Source: Cyprinodon diabolis (lineage: Eukaryota; Chordata; Actinopteri; Cyprinodontiformes; Cyprinodontidae). Taken from it: 64,000 nucleotides of DNA. This document shows, piece after piece, positions 19,715 to 33,500 of this stretch (its first letter is position 1; every line of letters starts with the position of its first letter). The notes under the pieces are model-generated. The model did no database searches. It worked only from the letters and a program-made list of their open reading frames with translations, and was not told where the DNA came from. The stretch covers positions 48,378,287 to 48,442,286 of the forward strand of contig CM060064.1 in assembly GCA_030533445.1 (NCBI GenBank). The letters are read 5' to 3'. The translations under genes were made by a program, and so were the position numbers.

Positions 19715-22700
19715 CATGATGGATGATGATTGGATGATGGATGGATGATGGTTGGATGATGGATGGATGATGGTTGGATGATGGATGGATGATGGTTGGA
19801 TGATGGATGGATGATGGTTGGATGGATGGATGGATGGATGGATGATGGTTGGATGATGGATGGATGATGGATGGATGGATGGATGGATGATGGATGCATG
19901 ATGGTTGGATGATGGATGGATGATGGTTGGATGATGATTGGATGATGGATGGATGATGGTTGGATGGATGGATGATGGATGGATGGATGGATGATGGTTG
20001 GATGATGGATGGATGATGGTTGGATGATGATTGGATGATGGATGGATGATGGATGGATGGATGGATGGATGATGGATGGATGGATGGTTGGATGATGGTT
20101 GAATGATGATTGGATGATGATGGATGGATGATGGATGGATTATGGATGATGGATGGATGGATGAATGGATGATGGTTGGATGATGATTGGATGATGGATA
20201 GATGATGGTTGGATGGGTGGATGGATGATGGATGGATGGATGGATGGATGGATGGATGGATGGATGATGGTTGGATGATGATTGGATGATGGATAGATGA
20301 TGGTTGGATGGGTGGATGGATGATGGATGGATGGATGGATGGATGATGATTGGATGATGGATGGATGATGGTTGGATGGATGGATGATGATTGGATGATG
20401 GATGGATGATGGATGGAGGGATGATGATTAGATGGATGGATGGATGATGGTTGGATGATGGATGGATGATGGTTGGATGGATGGATGGATGGATGATGAA
20501 TGGATGGATGGATGGATGGATGGATGGATGATGGATGATGAATGGATGGATGGATGGATGGATGATGGATGTATGGATGGATGATGGATGGATGGATGAT
20601 GGTTGGATGATGGTTGGATGATGGATGGATGGATGATTGGATGGATGATTGGATGGATGGATGATGGATGGATGGATGGATGATGGATGGATGGATGGAT
20701 AATTGATGGTTGGATGATGGATGGATGGATGATTGGATGGATGGATGGATGGATGGATGGATGGATGATGGATGGATGGATGGATGATGGATGGATGATG
20801 GATGGATGATGTTTGGATGATGATTGGGTGATGGATAGATGATGGTTGGATGGGTGGATGGATGATGGATGGATGGATGGATGGATGATGATTGGATGAT
20901 GGTTGGATGATGATTGGATGATGGATGGATGATGGTTGGATGGATGGATGGATGATGTTTGGATGATGATTGGGTGATGGATAGATGATGGTTGGATGGG
21001 TGGATGGATGATGGATGGATGGATGGATGGATGATGATTGGATGATGGTTGGATGATGATTGGATGATGGATGGATGATGGTTGGATGGATGGATGGTTG
21101 GATGATGATTGGATGATGTTGGATGGATGGATGATGATTGGATGATGGATAGATGATGGTTGGATGGATGGATGGATGATGAATGGATGGATGGATGGAT
21201 GATGGATGGATGGATGATGAATGGATGGATGGATGGATGGATGGATGGATGGATGGATGATGGATGGATGGATGGATGGATGATGGATGGATGGATGATG
21301 GTTGGATGATGGTTGGATGATGGATGGATGGATGATTGGATGGATGGATGGATGGATGGATGGATGGATGGATGATGGTTGGGTGATGGATGGATGATGG
21401 TTGGATGGATGGATGGATGATGAATGGATGGATGGATGGATGGATGGATGGATGGATGGATGGATGATGAATGGATGGATGGATGGATGGATGATGGATG
21501 GATGGATGGATGGATGATGGATGGATGGATGATGGTTGGATGATGGTTGGATGATGGATGGATGGATGATTGGATGGATGGATGGATGGATGGATGGATG
21601 ATGGATGGATGGATGGATGGATGAATGATGGTTGGATGGATGGATGAATGATGGTTGGATGATGGATGGATGATGGTTGGATGATGGATGGATGATGGTT
21701 GGATGGATGGATGGATGGATGATGAATGGATGGATGGATGGATGGATGGATGGATGATGGATGATGAATGGATGGATGGATGGATGGATGATGGATGTAT
21801 GGATGGATGATGGATGGATGGATGATGGTTGGATGATGGTTGGATGATGGATGGATGGATGATTGGATGGATGATTGGATGGATGGATGATGGATGGATG
21901 GATGGATGATGGATGGATGGATGGATAATTGATGGTTGGATGATGGATGGATGGATGATTGGATGGATGGATGGATGGATGGATGGATGGATGATGGATG
22001 GATGGATGGATGATGGATGGATGATGGATGGATGATGTTTGGATGATGATTGGGTGATGGATAGATGATGGTTGGATGGGTGGATGGATGATGGATGGAT
22101 GGATGGATGGATGATGATTGGATGATGGTTGGATGATGATTGGATGATGGATGGATGATGGTTGGATGGATGGATGGATGATGTTTGGATGATGATTGGG
22201 TGATGGATAGATGATGGTTGGATGGGTGGATGGATGATGGATGGATGGATGGATGGATGATGATTGGATGATGGTTGGATGATGATTGGATGATGGATGG
22301 ATGATGGTTGGATGGTTGGATGGATGGATGGTTGGATGATGATTGGATGATGTTGGATGGATGGATGATGATTGGATGATGGATAGATGATGGTTGGATG
22401 GATGGATGGATGATGAATGGATGGATGGATGGATGGATGATGGATGGATGGATGATGAATGGATGGATGGATGGATGGATGGATGGATGGATGGATGGAT
22501 GATGGATGGATGGATGGATGGATGATGGATGGATGGATGATGGTTGGATGATGGTTGGATGATGGATGGATGGATGATTGGATGGATGGATGGATGGATG
22601 GATGGATGGATGGATGATGGTTGGGTGATGGATGGATGATGGTTGGATGGATGGATGGATGATGAATGGATGGATGGATGGATGGATGGATGATGGATGG

Positions 22701-25700
22701 ATGGATGATGAATGGATGGATGGATGGATGGATGATGGATGGATGGATGGATGGATGATGGATAGATGGATGATGGTTGGATGATGGTTGGATGATGGAT
22801 GGATGGATGATTGGATGGATGGATGGATGGATGGATGATGGATGGATGGATGGATGGATGAATGATGGTTGGATGGATGGATGAATGATGGTTGGATGAT
22901 GGATGGATGATGGTTGGATGATGGATGGATGATGGTTGGATGGATGGATGGATGGATGGATGGATGGATGGATGGATGATGGTTGGATGATGGATGGATG
23001 ATGGTTGGATGATGGATGGATGATGGTCTGATGGATGGATGGATGGATGGATGGATGGATGATGGTTGGATGATGGATGGATGATGGATGGATGGATGGA
23101 TGGATGATGGTTAGATGATGGATGGATGATGGATGGATGGATGGATGGATGATGGTTGGATGATGGATGGATGATGATTGGATGATGGATGCATGATGGT
23201 TGGATGATGGATGGATGATGGTTGGATGATGATTGGATGATGGATGGATGGATGGATGATGGATGGATGGATGGATGATGGTTGGATGATGGATGGATGA
23301 TGGTTGGATGATGATTGGATGATGGATGGATGGATGGATGGATGATGGATGGATGGATGGTTGGATGATGGTTGAATGATGATTGGATGATGATGGATGG
23401 ATGATGGATGGATGGATGAATGGATGATGATTGGATGGATGGATGGATGGATGGATGGATGGATGGATGGATGGATGGATGATGGATGATGAATGGATGG
23501 ATGGATGGATGGATGATGGATGGATGGATGGATGATGGATGGATGGATGATGGTTGGATGATGGTTGGATGATGGATGGATGGATGGATGATTGGATGGA
23601 TGATTGGATGGATGGATGATGGATGGATGGATGGATGATGGATGGATGGATGGATAATTGATGGTTGGATGATGGATGGATGGATGATTGGATGGATGGA
23701 TGGATGGATGGATGATGGATGGATGGATGGATGATGGATGGATGGATGATGATTGGATGGATGGATGGATGATGTTTGGATGATGATTCGGTGATGGATA
23801 GATGATGGTTGGATGGGTGGATGGATGATGGATGGATGGATGGATGGATGGATGATGATTGGATGATGGTTGGATGATGATTGGATGATGGATGGATGAT
23901 GGTTGGATGGATGGATGGTTGGATGATGATTGGATGATGTTGGATGGATGGATGATGATTGGATGATGGATGGATGATGGTTGGATGGATGGATGGATGA
24001 TGAATGGATGGATGGATGGATGGATGGATGGATGGATGATGGATGGATGATGAATGGATGGATGGATGGATGGATGATGGATGGATGGATGGATGGATGA
24101 TGGATGAATGGATGATGGTTGGATGATGGTTGGATGATGGATGGATGGATGGATGGATGGATGGATGGATGGATGATGGTTGGGTGATGGATGGATGATG
24201 GTTGGATGGATGGATGGATGATGAATGGATGGATGGATGGATGGATGGATGATGGATGGATGGATGATGAATGGATGGATGGATGGATGGATGGATGGAT
24301 GGATGATGGATGGATGGATGGATGGATGATGGATGGATGGATGATGGATGGATGGATGATGGATGGATGATTGGATGGATGGATGATGGATGGATGGATG
24401 GATGGATGAGTGATGGTTGGATGATGGATGGATGATGGTTGGATGATGGATGGATGATGGTTGGATGGATGGATGGATGGATGGATGGATGATGGTTGGA
24501 TGATGGATGGATGATGGATGGATGGATGGATGGATGATGGTTGGATGATGGATGGATGATGATTGGATGATGGATGCATGATGGTTGGATGATGGATGGA
24601 TGATGGTTGGATGATGATTGGATGATGGATGGATGATGGTTGGATGGATGGATGATGGATGGATGGATGGATGATGGTTGGATGATGGATGGATGATGGT
24701 TGGATGATGATTGGATGATGGATGGATGATGGATGGATGGATGGATGGATGATGGATGGATGGATGGTTGGATGATGGTTGAATGATGATTGGATGATGA
24801 TGGATGGATGATGGATGGATGGATGAATGGATGATGATTGGATGGATGGATGGATGGATGGATGGATGATGGTTGGATGATGATTGGATGATGGATAGAT
24901 GATGGTTGGATGGGTGGATGGATGATGGATGGATGGATGGATGGATGATGATTGGATGATGTTTGGATGATGATTGGATGATGGATGGATGATGGTTGGA
25001 TGGATGGATGGTTGGATGATGATTGGATGATGTTGGATGGATGGATGATGATTGGATGATGGATGGATGATGGATGGAGGGATGATGATTAGATGGATGG
25101 ATGGATGATGGTTGGATGATGGATGGATGATGGTTGGATGGATGATGAATGGATGGATGGATGGATGGATGGATGATGGATGATGAATGGATGGATGGAT
25201 GGATGGATGATGGATGGATGGATGGATGATGGATGGATGGATGATGGTTGGATGATGGTTGGATGATGGATGGATGGATGATTGGATGGATGATTGGATG
25301 GATGGATGATGGATGGATGGATGGATGATGGATGGATGGATGGATAATTGATGGTTGGATGATGGATGGATGGATGATTGGATGGATGGATGGATGGATG
25401 GATGATGGATGGATGGATGGATGATGGATGGATGGATGATGATTGGATGGATGGATGGATGATGTTTGGATGATGATTGGGTGATGGATAGATGATGGTT
25501 GGATGGGTGGATGGATGATGGATGGATGGATGGATGGATGATGATTGGATGATGGTTGGATGATGATTGGATGATGGATGGATGATGGTTGGATGGATGG
25601 ATGGTTGGATGATGATTGGATGATGTTGGATGGATGGATGATGATTGGATGATGGATGGATGATGGTTGGATGGATGGATGGATGATGAATGGATGGATG

Positions 25701-28450
25701 GATGGATGGATGATGGATGGATGGATGATGAATGGATGGATGGATGGATGGATGGATGGATGGATGGATGATGGATGGATGGATGGATGGATGATGGATG
25801 GATGGATGATGGTTGGATGATGGTTGGATGATGGATGGATGGATGATTGGATGGATGGATGGATGGATGATGGTTGGGTGATGGATGGATGATGGTTGGA
25901 TGGATGGATGGATGATGAATGGATGGATGGATGGATGGATGGATGATGGATGGATGGATGATGAATGGATGGATGGATGGATGGATGGATGATGGATGGA
26001 TGGATGGATGGATGATGGATGGATGGATGATGGTTGGATGATGGTTGGATGATGGATGGATGGATGATTGGATGGATGGATGGATGGATGATGGATGGAT
26101 GGATGGATGGATGAATGATGGTTGGATGATGGATGGATGGATGATTGGATGGATGGATGGATGGATGATGGATGGATGGATGGATGATGGATGGATGGAT
26201 GATGATTGGATGGATGGGTGGATGGATGATGGATGATGGATGGATGATGATTGGATGATGGATTGATGGTTGGATGATGGATGGAGGGATGATGATTAGA
26301 TGGATGGATGGATGGATGGATGGTTGATGATTGGATGGATGATGGATGGATGAATGGATGATGATTGGATGGATGGCTGGATGGATGGATGATGGTTGGA
26401 TAATGATTGGATGATGGTTGGATGGATGGATGGATGATGGATTGATGGATGGACGGTTGGATGATGGATGGAGGGATGATGATTAGATGGATGGATGGAT
26501 GGATGGATGGTTGATGATTGGATGGATGATGGATGGATGAATGGATGATGATTGGATGGATGGCTGGATGGATGGATGATGGTTGGATAATGATTGGATG
26601 ATGGTTGGATGGATGGATGGATGATGGATTGATGGATGGACGGTTGGATGATGGATGGAGGGATGATGATTAGATGGATGGATGGATGGATAGATGGATG
26701 GATGATGGATGGATGATGATTGGATGATGGATGGATGGTGGTTGGATGATGGATGGATGATGGTTGGATGATGATTGGATGATGATGGATGGATGATGGA
26801 TGGATTATGGATGATGATTGGATGATGGATGGATGATGGTTGGATGAGTGGATGGATGATGGATAGATGATGGATGGATGGTTGGATGGATGATGATTGG
26901 ATGATGAATGGATGATGGTTGGATGGATGGATGATGGATGGATGGTTGGATGATGGTTGGATGATGGTTGGATGATGGATGGATGATGGTTGGGTGGATG
27001 GATGGATGATGGATGGATGGATGGTTGGATGATGGTTGGATGATGATTGGATGATGATGGATGGATTATGGATGATGATTGGATGATGGATGGATGATGG
27101 TTGGATGGATGATGATTGGATGATGGTTGGATGATGATTGGATGATGGATAGATGATGGTTGGATGGATGGATGGTTGGATGATGATTGGATGATGGATG
27201 GATGATGGATGGATGGATGGATGATGGTTTGATGATGGATGGATGATGATTGGATGATGGATGGATGACGGTTGGATGATGGATGGATGATGGTTGGATG
27301 ATGATTGGATGATGGATGGATGATGGTTGGATGGATGGATGGATGGATGATGGTTGGATGATGGATGGATGATGGATGGATGGATGGATGGATGATGGTT
27401 GGATGATGGTTGGATGATGGATGGATGATGGATGGATGATGATTGGATGATGGATGCATGATGGTTGGATGATGGATGGATGATGGTTGGATGATGATTG
27501 GATGATGGATGGATGATGGTTGGATGGATGGAAGATGGATGGATGGTTGGATGATGGTTGGATGATCATTGGATGATGATGGATGATAGTTGGATGGATG
27601 GATGGATGATGGATGGATGGATGGATGATGGTTGGATGATGATTGGATGATGGATGGATGATGTATGGATGGATGGATGGATGGATGATGGATGGATGGA
27701 TGGTTGGATGATGGTTGAATGATGATTGGATGATGATGGATGGATGATGGATGGATTATGGATGATGGATGGATGGATGGATGATGGTTGGATGATGATT
27801 GGATGATGGATGGATGGATGGATGGATGGATGGATGGATGGATGGATGATGGTTGGATGATGATTGGATGATGGATGGATGGATGGTTGGATGGATGGAT
27901 GATGGTTGGATGATCGATGGATGATGGATGGATGGATGGATGGATAGATGGATGGATCGATGATGGATGGATAGATGGATAGATGGATGATGGATGGATG
28001 ATGGATGGATGGATGGATGGATGGGTGGATGATGGATGGATGGATGGATGGATGGATGGATGGATGGATAGATGGGTGGATGATGGATGGATGGATGGAT
28101 GGATGATGGATCGATGGATGGATGGATAGATGGGTGGATGATGGATGGATGGATGGATGATGGATAGATGGGTGGATGATGGATGGATGGATGATGGATG
28201 GATGATGGATGGATGGATGATGGATGGATGGATGGATGATGGATGGATGGATGGATGGATGGATGGGTGGATGATGGATGGATGGGTGGATGATGGATGG
28301 ATGGGTGGATGATGGATGGATGGATGGATGATGGATGGATGGATGATGGATGGGTGGATGATGGATGGATGGATGATGGATGGATGGATGGATGATGGAT
28401 GGATGGATGGATTGATGGATGGATGGATGGATAGATGGATGAATGATGCT
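19715..28450. repeat. 8.7-kb GGAT/GATG-type satellite with higher-order repeats
   Basis: Continuous array of ATGG/GGAT tetranucleotides mixed with GATGATGG, GATGATTGG, GATGGTTGG and GATGAATGG modules. Landmark variants recur. The word AATTGATGG appears at 20701, 21927, 23656 and 25346. GTATGGATGG appears at 20571 and 21797. TTTGGATGATGATTGGGTG appears repeatedly. The 1226-bp spacing for two independent landmarks shows higher-order duplication. The 1383-residue minus-strand open frame (IHPSIHPSN type) and the others here are artefacts of the repeat lacking stops. Confidence 0.98.
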
Positions 28451-28453
28451 CTA

Positions 28454-28640
28454 CAGCAGCAGATGTTGATGTTTAGAACATTTCTGAAGAACCTTCTAGA
28501 ACTGAAAACTTATTCTGATGAGGAGGAACATTAAACAGGAAGTTCCAGTAGGAGAGCTAATGAGGCTAAATAAGCTAGTTGGGCTAATGAAGTTAATGAG
28601 GCTAATGAAGCTAGTGAGGGACCCCCCTTCATGGAGGCAT
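28454..28640. other. Flank of the satellite with short GCTAATGA repeats
   Basis: Unique sequence containing a small degenerate array of GGCTAATGAAG/GGCTAATGAGG at about 28558-28618. No gene seen. Confidence 0.5.
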
Positions 28641-29030
28641 GAGGTCCGTGGTTGCAGGACCAGAACCCGGGATCGCGCCCCTGTTCTGGTCCCGCTCAGA
28701 CTCAGACCCGGTGTTCCTTCTAACTGTTGCATAACTCCTGAAGGTGACGGAGGGGGCGGGACTTCCGCCCGGACTCTCTAACAGGGAAGTCGTCGTGTTA
28801 CTTTCCCTCAGCGTCACGGTTCTGCTTCGTGGGAGAAGACTAGCCAAATCAGCGGATCGAAGCTGTTCCGACGGGCGGAAATCCGACCAGGGCGAGGTCC
28901 GGTTCCAGCCCCCCTCTGCTGAGGTCCATCCGAACCGGGCTGCCAGGGAGGGAGTGAGCCGGCAGGAGGCGGAGGGTGAGGGTGAGACCCACGGCAGGCT
29001 GAGTGAGTGAGAGAGTGGGTCTGAGTACCT
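28640..29030 (+). promoter_or_regulatory. mgat1: CpG-rich island, candidate mgat1 promoter or 5' exon
   Basis: A CpG-dense unique block (for example AACCCGGGATCGCGCC, CGACGGGCGGAAATCC) about 1.4-1.7 kb upstream of the mgat1 ATG, set between the satellite and dispersed repeats. No frame here resembles a protein. The assignment to mgat1 rests only on position and base composition. Confidence 0.35.
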
Positions 29031-29077
29031 GTGGAGCTGGTACTCAGACCGGAGCTGGAATCAGCTCAGCTCAGCAG

Positions 29078-29295
29078 GAACAAACAACCTTTCACACTCA
29101 GTCACACCTAAGGAGGATTTAGGGAAGACAGTTAACCTAACAGTCATGTTTTTGGACTGTGGGAGGAAGCTGGAGTACCTGGAGAGAACCCACGCATGCT
29201 CAGAAAGAACATGCAGACTCCATGCAGAAAGACACCGGGTCTTTCTGACCTAGAAATCAGACCTAGAACCTTCTTGGTGCAAGGCCTGCTGCCTT
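29078..29295. repeat. Dispersed teleost repeat (GTTTTTGGACTGTGGGAGGA family)
   Basis: Contains TTAACCTAACAGTCATG, GTTTTTGGACTGTGGGAGGA, GAGAACCCACGCATGCTCAG, GAACATGCAGACTCCATGCA and AGAACCTTCTTG in order. I recognise this as a very common interspersed repeat of fish genomes. The exact family name needs a Repbase search. Confidence 0.6.
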
Positions 29296-29299
29296 TTAG

Positions 29300-29432
29300 C
29301 CCCAGCTGGTTTCCCTTAGATAGAAAAGTTGGATTCAGTCTGGATGATCTGGTTGATCTGGATCTACGAAGTGACCTGAGATGATAGGATGTGAATTGGA
29401 GCTATAGAAATAAACTGAATAGAATTGATTGG
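29300..29432 (+). mobile_element. LINE-like 3' tail fragment, copy 1
   Basis: The sequence from GCTGGTTTCCCTTAGATAGA through AAGTGACCTGAGATGA to GAATTGGAGCTATAGAAATA and ACTGAATAGAATTGA is the familiar 3' end of a fish non-LTR element. A longer, highly similar copy is at 33500-33858, same orientation. Confidence 0.6.
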
Positions 29433-29451
29433 AGTTGGTCATAGTCTGTGG

Positions 29452-30082
29452 GTCTGAGTGGGTCAGGGTGGGCGTGGGTCAGGTTGTGAGTGGGTCAGGT
29501 TGTGAATGGGTCAGGGTGTGAGTGGGTCAGGTTGTGAGTGGGTCAGGTTGTGAGTGGGTCAGGGTGTGAGTGGGTCAGGTTGTGAATGGGTCAGGGTGTG
29601 AGTGGGTCAGGTTGTGAGTGGGTCAGGTTGTGAGTGGGTCAGGTTGTGAATGGGTCAGGGTGTGAGTGGGTCAGGTTGTGAGTGGGTCAGGTTGTGAGTG
29701 GGTCAGGGTGTGAGTGGGTCAGGGTGTGAGTGGGTCAGGGTGTGAGTGGGTCAGGTTGTGAGTGGGTCAGGGTGTGAGTGGGTCAGGTTGTGAGTGGGTC
29801 AGGTTGTGAGTGGGTCAGGGTGTGAGTGGGTCAGGTTGTGAGTGGGTCAGGTTGTGAGTGGGTCAGGGTGTGAGTGGGTCAGGGTGTGAATGGGTCAGGG
29901 TGTGAGTGGGTCAGGTTGTGAGTGGGTCAGGTTGTGAGTGGGTCAGGGTGTGAATGGGTCAGGGTGTGAATGGGTCAGGGTGTGAGTGGGTCAGGTTGTG
30001 AGTGGGTCAGGGTGTGAATGGGTCAGGGTGTGAGTGGGTCAGGGTGTGAGTGGGTCAGGGTGTGAGTGGGTCAGGGTGTGTG
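29452..30082. repeat. 16-bp minisatellite (GAGTGGGTCAGGTTGT)
   Basis: About 39 copies of a 16-bp unit alternating GAGTGGGTCAGGTTGT, GAGTGGGTCAGGGTGT and GAATGGGTCAGGGTGT. It lies just upstream of mgat1. The G-rich strand is the mgat1 sense strand. Confidence 0.95.
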
Positions 30083-30360
30083 GCGTGGGTTCCTGTTTGC
30101 TTACGGGCGATAAGGGGAGGTGGATGAGGCCCCGCTGGGTCCTCAGTGATTTTAATTGTCGCTCTGCTCTGGTTTTCCAGGTTGAGGATTATTAATCCAG
30201 GATGACTCCTGTTTAATCCTGAGAAGATGCTGGATTCTATCCCCACCAGCTGAACCAGAACACATGAGCCTGTGATGAACCAGGACGTAGACGGACCCTC
30301 CCCTATCCCGTTCCTTTTGTCTGAATCCAGGACACTAACCGCTCCCTGTTTATCTGGGCC

Positions 30361-32799
30361 ATGTTCCGGAAAAGAAGCTCCCTCATTCTATGCGGAACCT
30401 TCCTGTTTGTCACCTGGAACGCCGTGCTGGTGCTGCTGCTGTGGGGGAGAGCTCCAAACGGCCAGGGGGGCGAGCAGCGGGGGGATCCGGTGCCGATGCC
30501 CACTAGCGACATGGTGGGAGACGTGATCCGTATCGCCGAGTCCTTTGAATCGAAGCTGGAAAAGCAGAAGGCCATCCTGTCCCAGATCCTGAGCCACCGG
30601 TCGCTCTGGAAGCCGTCGGACGGAAAGAGGACGAAGGTCAGCGCCCCCACCCAGCCCGTCATTCCCATCCTGGTGATGGCGTGTAACCGCATCACGGTGA
30701 GGCGCTGCCTGGACAAGCTGCTGCAGCACCGGCCCTCCGCAGAGCTCCACCCCATCATAGTGAGCCAGGACTGCGGGCACGCCGACACCGCCGCCGTCAT
30801 CAGCTCCTATGGAGATAAGGTGGCCCATCTGAAGCAGCCGGACCTTTCCGACATTCCCGTCCGTCCTGAGCACAAGAAGTTTCAGGGTTACTACAAGATC
30901 TCCAGACACTACCGCTGGGCCCTGAACCAGGTCTTCAGGACCATGTCCCACTCGTCTGTGGTGATCGTGGAGGACGACCTGGAGGTACCTGCTGTCCCTC
31001 AGTCTACGGCAGGGTGGACGCTTCTCTATCCTGCAGCTCCAGGTGTGTCCTCGGTCCAACGCAGCCATTAGGAGAAAGGGAGGAGGTCTTCAGGACGTCT
31101 TAGATGGTCACTGCCTTTGCTCTGACCCAGGGGCCGATTTAGGAAATGTGGGGCCCGAGGCAAAGACAGGCAGGGGCCCCTCTGAATGGAGAAGACATCA
31201 AACAGCCCCATTCTCCAGATAGAGAAACGTTAATAGAATAGACATCCATCATCTGTTCTAGGTTGTGTCCCTCTCTTCTTGTTCCTTTTCTTCTTGTTTT
31301 CCTCTCTATGTTTTGTACTCAGCTGACTTTTCATGCTGTCTCTAAAGGAATGAAAGATTTTTTCCAAGCACTAAGCTCACTTAGCTGATTGCTCCTTCCT
31401 GTGTTTCCAAAAAGGCCAAAGTAAATAACCCAGTCCTTCTTTTCACTGTAGACAAGCCATGATCTGCTTATCTGTTCTCCATTTTTCATTTGGATGAAAT
31501 AATAGCTGCATGAATCATGACAGCAGACAAGATAGAGGAGAGCAGGAGGCGGGGTTACCAATCTACTTGCTCTGGAGAGCAGAGTTCGCTGCTTTTAGAT
31601 GTTGTCTCCAAAGTCTCCAGTAGCAGAAAAAAGTCTCTAGATTTGGCGCTAGGAGCTTTTTAGAAATCAAAGTGCTAGAGGGGTCTGAAAAGTGGCTAAA
31701 TATAGCGACTAAAGCGCTAAGTTGGCAACACTGCTCTTTGCATGGTTTGTTTTCAAATGGTTTGCTGCTGTCTGTTTGGACCTTTCTGAACATGTGCAGC
31801 AAATGGACTGATCCAATATGGTGGACACTGAAGGGGGGGCTGAGACACACTTAATATTATCCGCGTTCTGATGGAATTTTAGCCAAAGGATTTTTATCAA
31901 AAACATAAATAATGAGCAGTTTTATGGGGCCCTGAGTTCCTGGGGGCCCCAGGAACTTGGACAGACTGAGCTGCCCTGTTAGGATGAATGAAGATGAGTT
32001 GGACTGAGGATGAATCTAGAAGCTGCAGGACGCCGGCCCACCCCCGCCCCTCACGCTGCTTCCTGTTTTCTCTGATGTATGAAGTATTTTTCTCCTCTAG
32101 GTGGCGCCAGACTTCTTTGAGTATTTCCGAGCCCTGCTGCCGGTCCTGAGATCCGACCCCAGCCTGTGGTGCGTGTCAGCCTGGAATGACAACGGCAGGG
32201 ACGGATACGTGGACCCCGGCAGGGCCGACCTCCTCTACCGCACCGACTTCTTCCCCGGCCTGGGCTGGATGCTCCTCAGGGAGGCCTGGGAGGAGCTGGA
32301 GCCCAAGTGGCCCGCCTCCTTCTGGGACGACTGGATGCGTCAGCCGGAGCAGCGGCGTGGCCGCGCCTGCGTACGGCCGGAGATCTCCCGGACGTTGACC
32401 TTTGGCCGGCAGGGGGTCAGCCTGGGCCAGTTCTATGATAAATACCTGAAATACATCAAACTGAACTCTGAGTTTGTGCCTTTCACCAAGCTGGACCTGA
32501 CCTACCTGAGGGAGGAGGCCTACAGGAGGAGCTTCAGCCAGGAGGTGTACAGCGCTCCTGCGGTGACGTATGAAGACGTGAAGCAGGGCCAGCTGAAGGG
32601 CCCGGGGCCTTTCCGCCTTCAGTACTCCACCAAGGACAGCTTCAAGGTCATGGCCAAAAACCTGGGAATCATGGACGACCTGAAGTCTGGGGTTCCAAGG
32701 ACGGGCTACAGAGGGGTGGTCAGCTTCTTCTACCGAGGGCGGCGGATCCACTTGGCTCCGCCTCCTGGATGGAGCCAGTATGATCCCACGTGGAGCTGA
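30361..32799 (+). CDS. mgat1: MGAT1, alpha-1,3-mannosyl-glycoprotein 2-beta-N-acetylglucosaminyltransferase (GnT-I)
   Basis: Golgi type II membrane enzyme that adds GlcNAc from UDP-GlcNAc to the Man5 N-glycan, opening hybrid and complex N-glycan synthesis. Exon 1 is 30361-30984 and exon 2 is 32101-32799, joined in phase 0 (208 + 232 = 440 residues; mammals about 445). Visible features: signal anchor at about 8-27 ([20 protein letters not shown]), stem, then [35 protein letters not shown] and [16 protein letters not shown]. The metal-binding EDD is at 204-206 (VVIVEDDLE). Exon 2 has [55 protein letters not shown] and [17 protein letters not shown], ending YDPTWS. The start has a purine at -3 (GGCCATGT). 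It could be either fish duplicate (a or b). Confidence 0.97.
31138..31978. mobile_element. hAT-like non-autonomous remnant in the mgat1 intron
   Basis: The left edge CAGGGGCCGATTTAGGAAAT then TGGGGCCCGAGGCAAAG, and the right edge read in reverse as CAGGGCAGCTCAG then CCTGGGGCCCCCAGGAACTC, have the CAGGG ends and GGGGCCC-rich termini common in fish hAT elements. No transposase frame is visible inside, and no 8-bp target duplication is obvious, so the exact limits are uncertain. Together with short flanks it makes up the whole intron. Confidence 0.4.
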
Positions 32800-33133
32800 G
32801 GTTCCACAGCAGCGGCCTTCTCACACATTCCACGCCAAAGATCTCCGGCCTTAATGAGGAAACGGCCAAATCTACTCAGGTTCTGCAGCCAGAGCTGAAC
32901 ATAGATCTACGGAGATCTCCAGATGTCTATTTTTCTATGATCCTGATTGTTTTCTTTACATCCATGAATCCAATGCATCAGCCAACTTTGCCTTACTGAT
33001 TTTTAGAGCAAATCCTGAGAACCATCATTCATGACATAATCTGCTCTTCCTGCTTATAGTCTGTCTATCAGATGATTCTGTCTGGAATATTTCTTGCTTT
33101 GGAATCACTGTGGGGAATTGTATGTTTTTATTG

Positions 33134-33139
33134 AATAAA
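33134..33139 (+). promoter_or_regulatory. mgat1: Polyadenylation signal AATAAA (mgat1)
   Basis: AATAAA in TTGAATAAAAACAAACAG, 335 bp after the mgat1 stop. The interval 32800-33133 is the likely 3' UTR and contains no other gene. Confidence 0.6.
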
Positions 33140-33149
33140 AACAAACAGA

Positions 33150-33500
33150 ATGTGGAGTTTCCAGTTTTGGTCATAATCCAGCTCCATCTCACACCCAGAT
33201 TACCACCAACTGTTTTCTTATCCATGACCTTCTCCATATATACATCGCAGGTGTCTTATAATCCATTTTTTTTATTTCAGGGGTTTTAATTAAATTGTCA
33301 ATTTAGTCGCTAAGATTTCCTCTCAAGCATCCAGTTCATTAAACCGTCTGTGTTTGATTCTCACAGTGAGTCCTTGGTTTGGGCGGCCGAGGACATTAGA
33401 GCAGTTGCTGAGGAAATGTCCACCCAAAACTGTTTAGCTTTGAGGTTACGTTAACAAAGTGGTGAACAAAGCTAAGCTATGCTAACTGGCTTTCCCTGAC
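33150..33500. other. Intergenic unique sequence
   Basis: No gene or clear repeat apart from AT-rich stretches. Confidence 0.4.

Noticed and set aside
20428..24579. 1383-residue minus-strand open frame (IHPSIHPSN type) and other long frames to 27569
   Set aside because: It is a translation of the GGAT satellite, which lacks stops in this frame. There is no start context, splice structure or domain.
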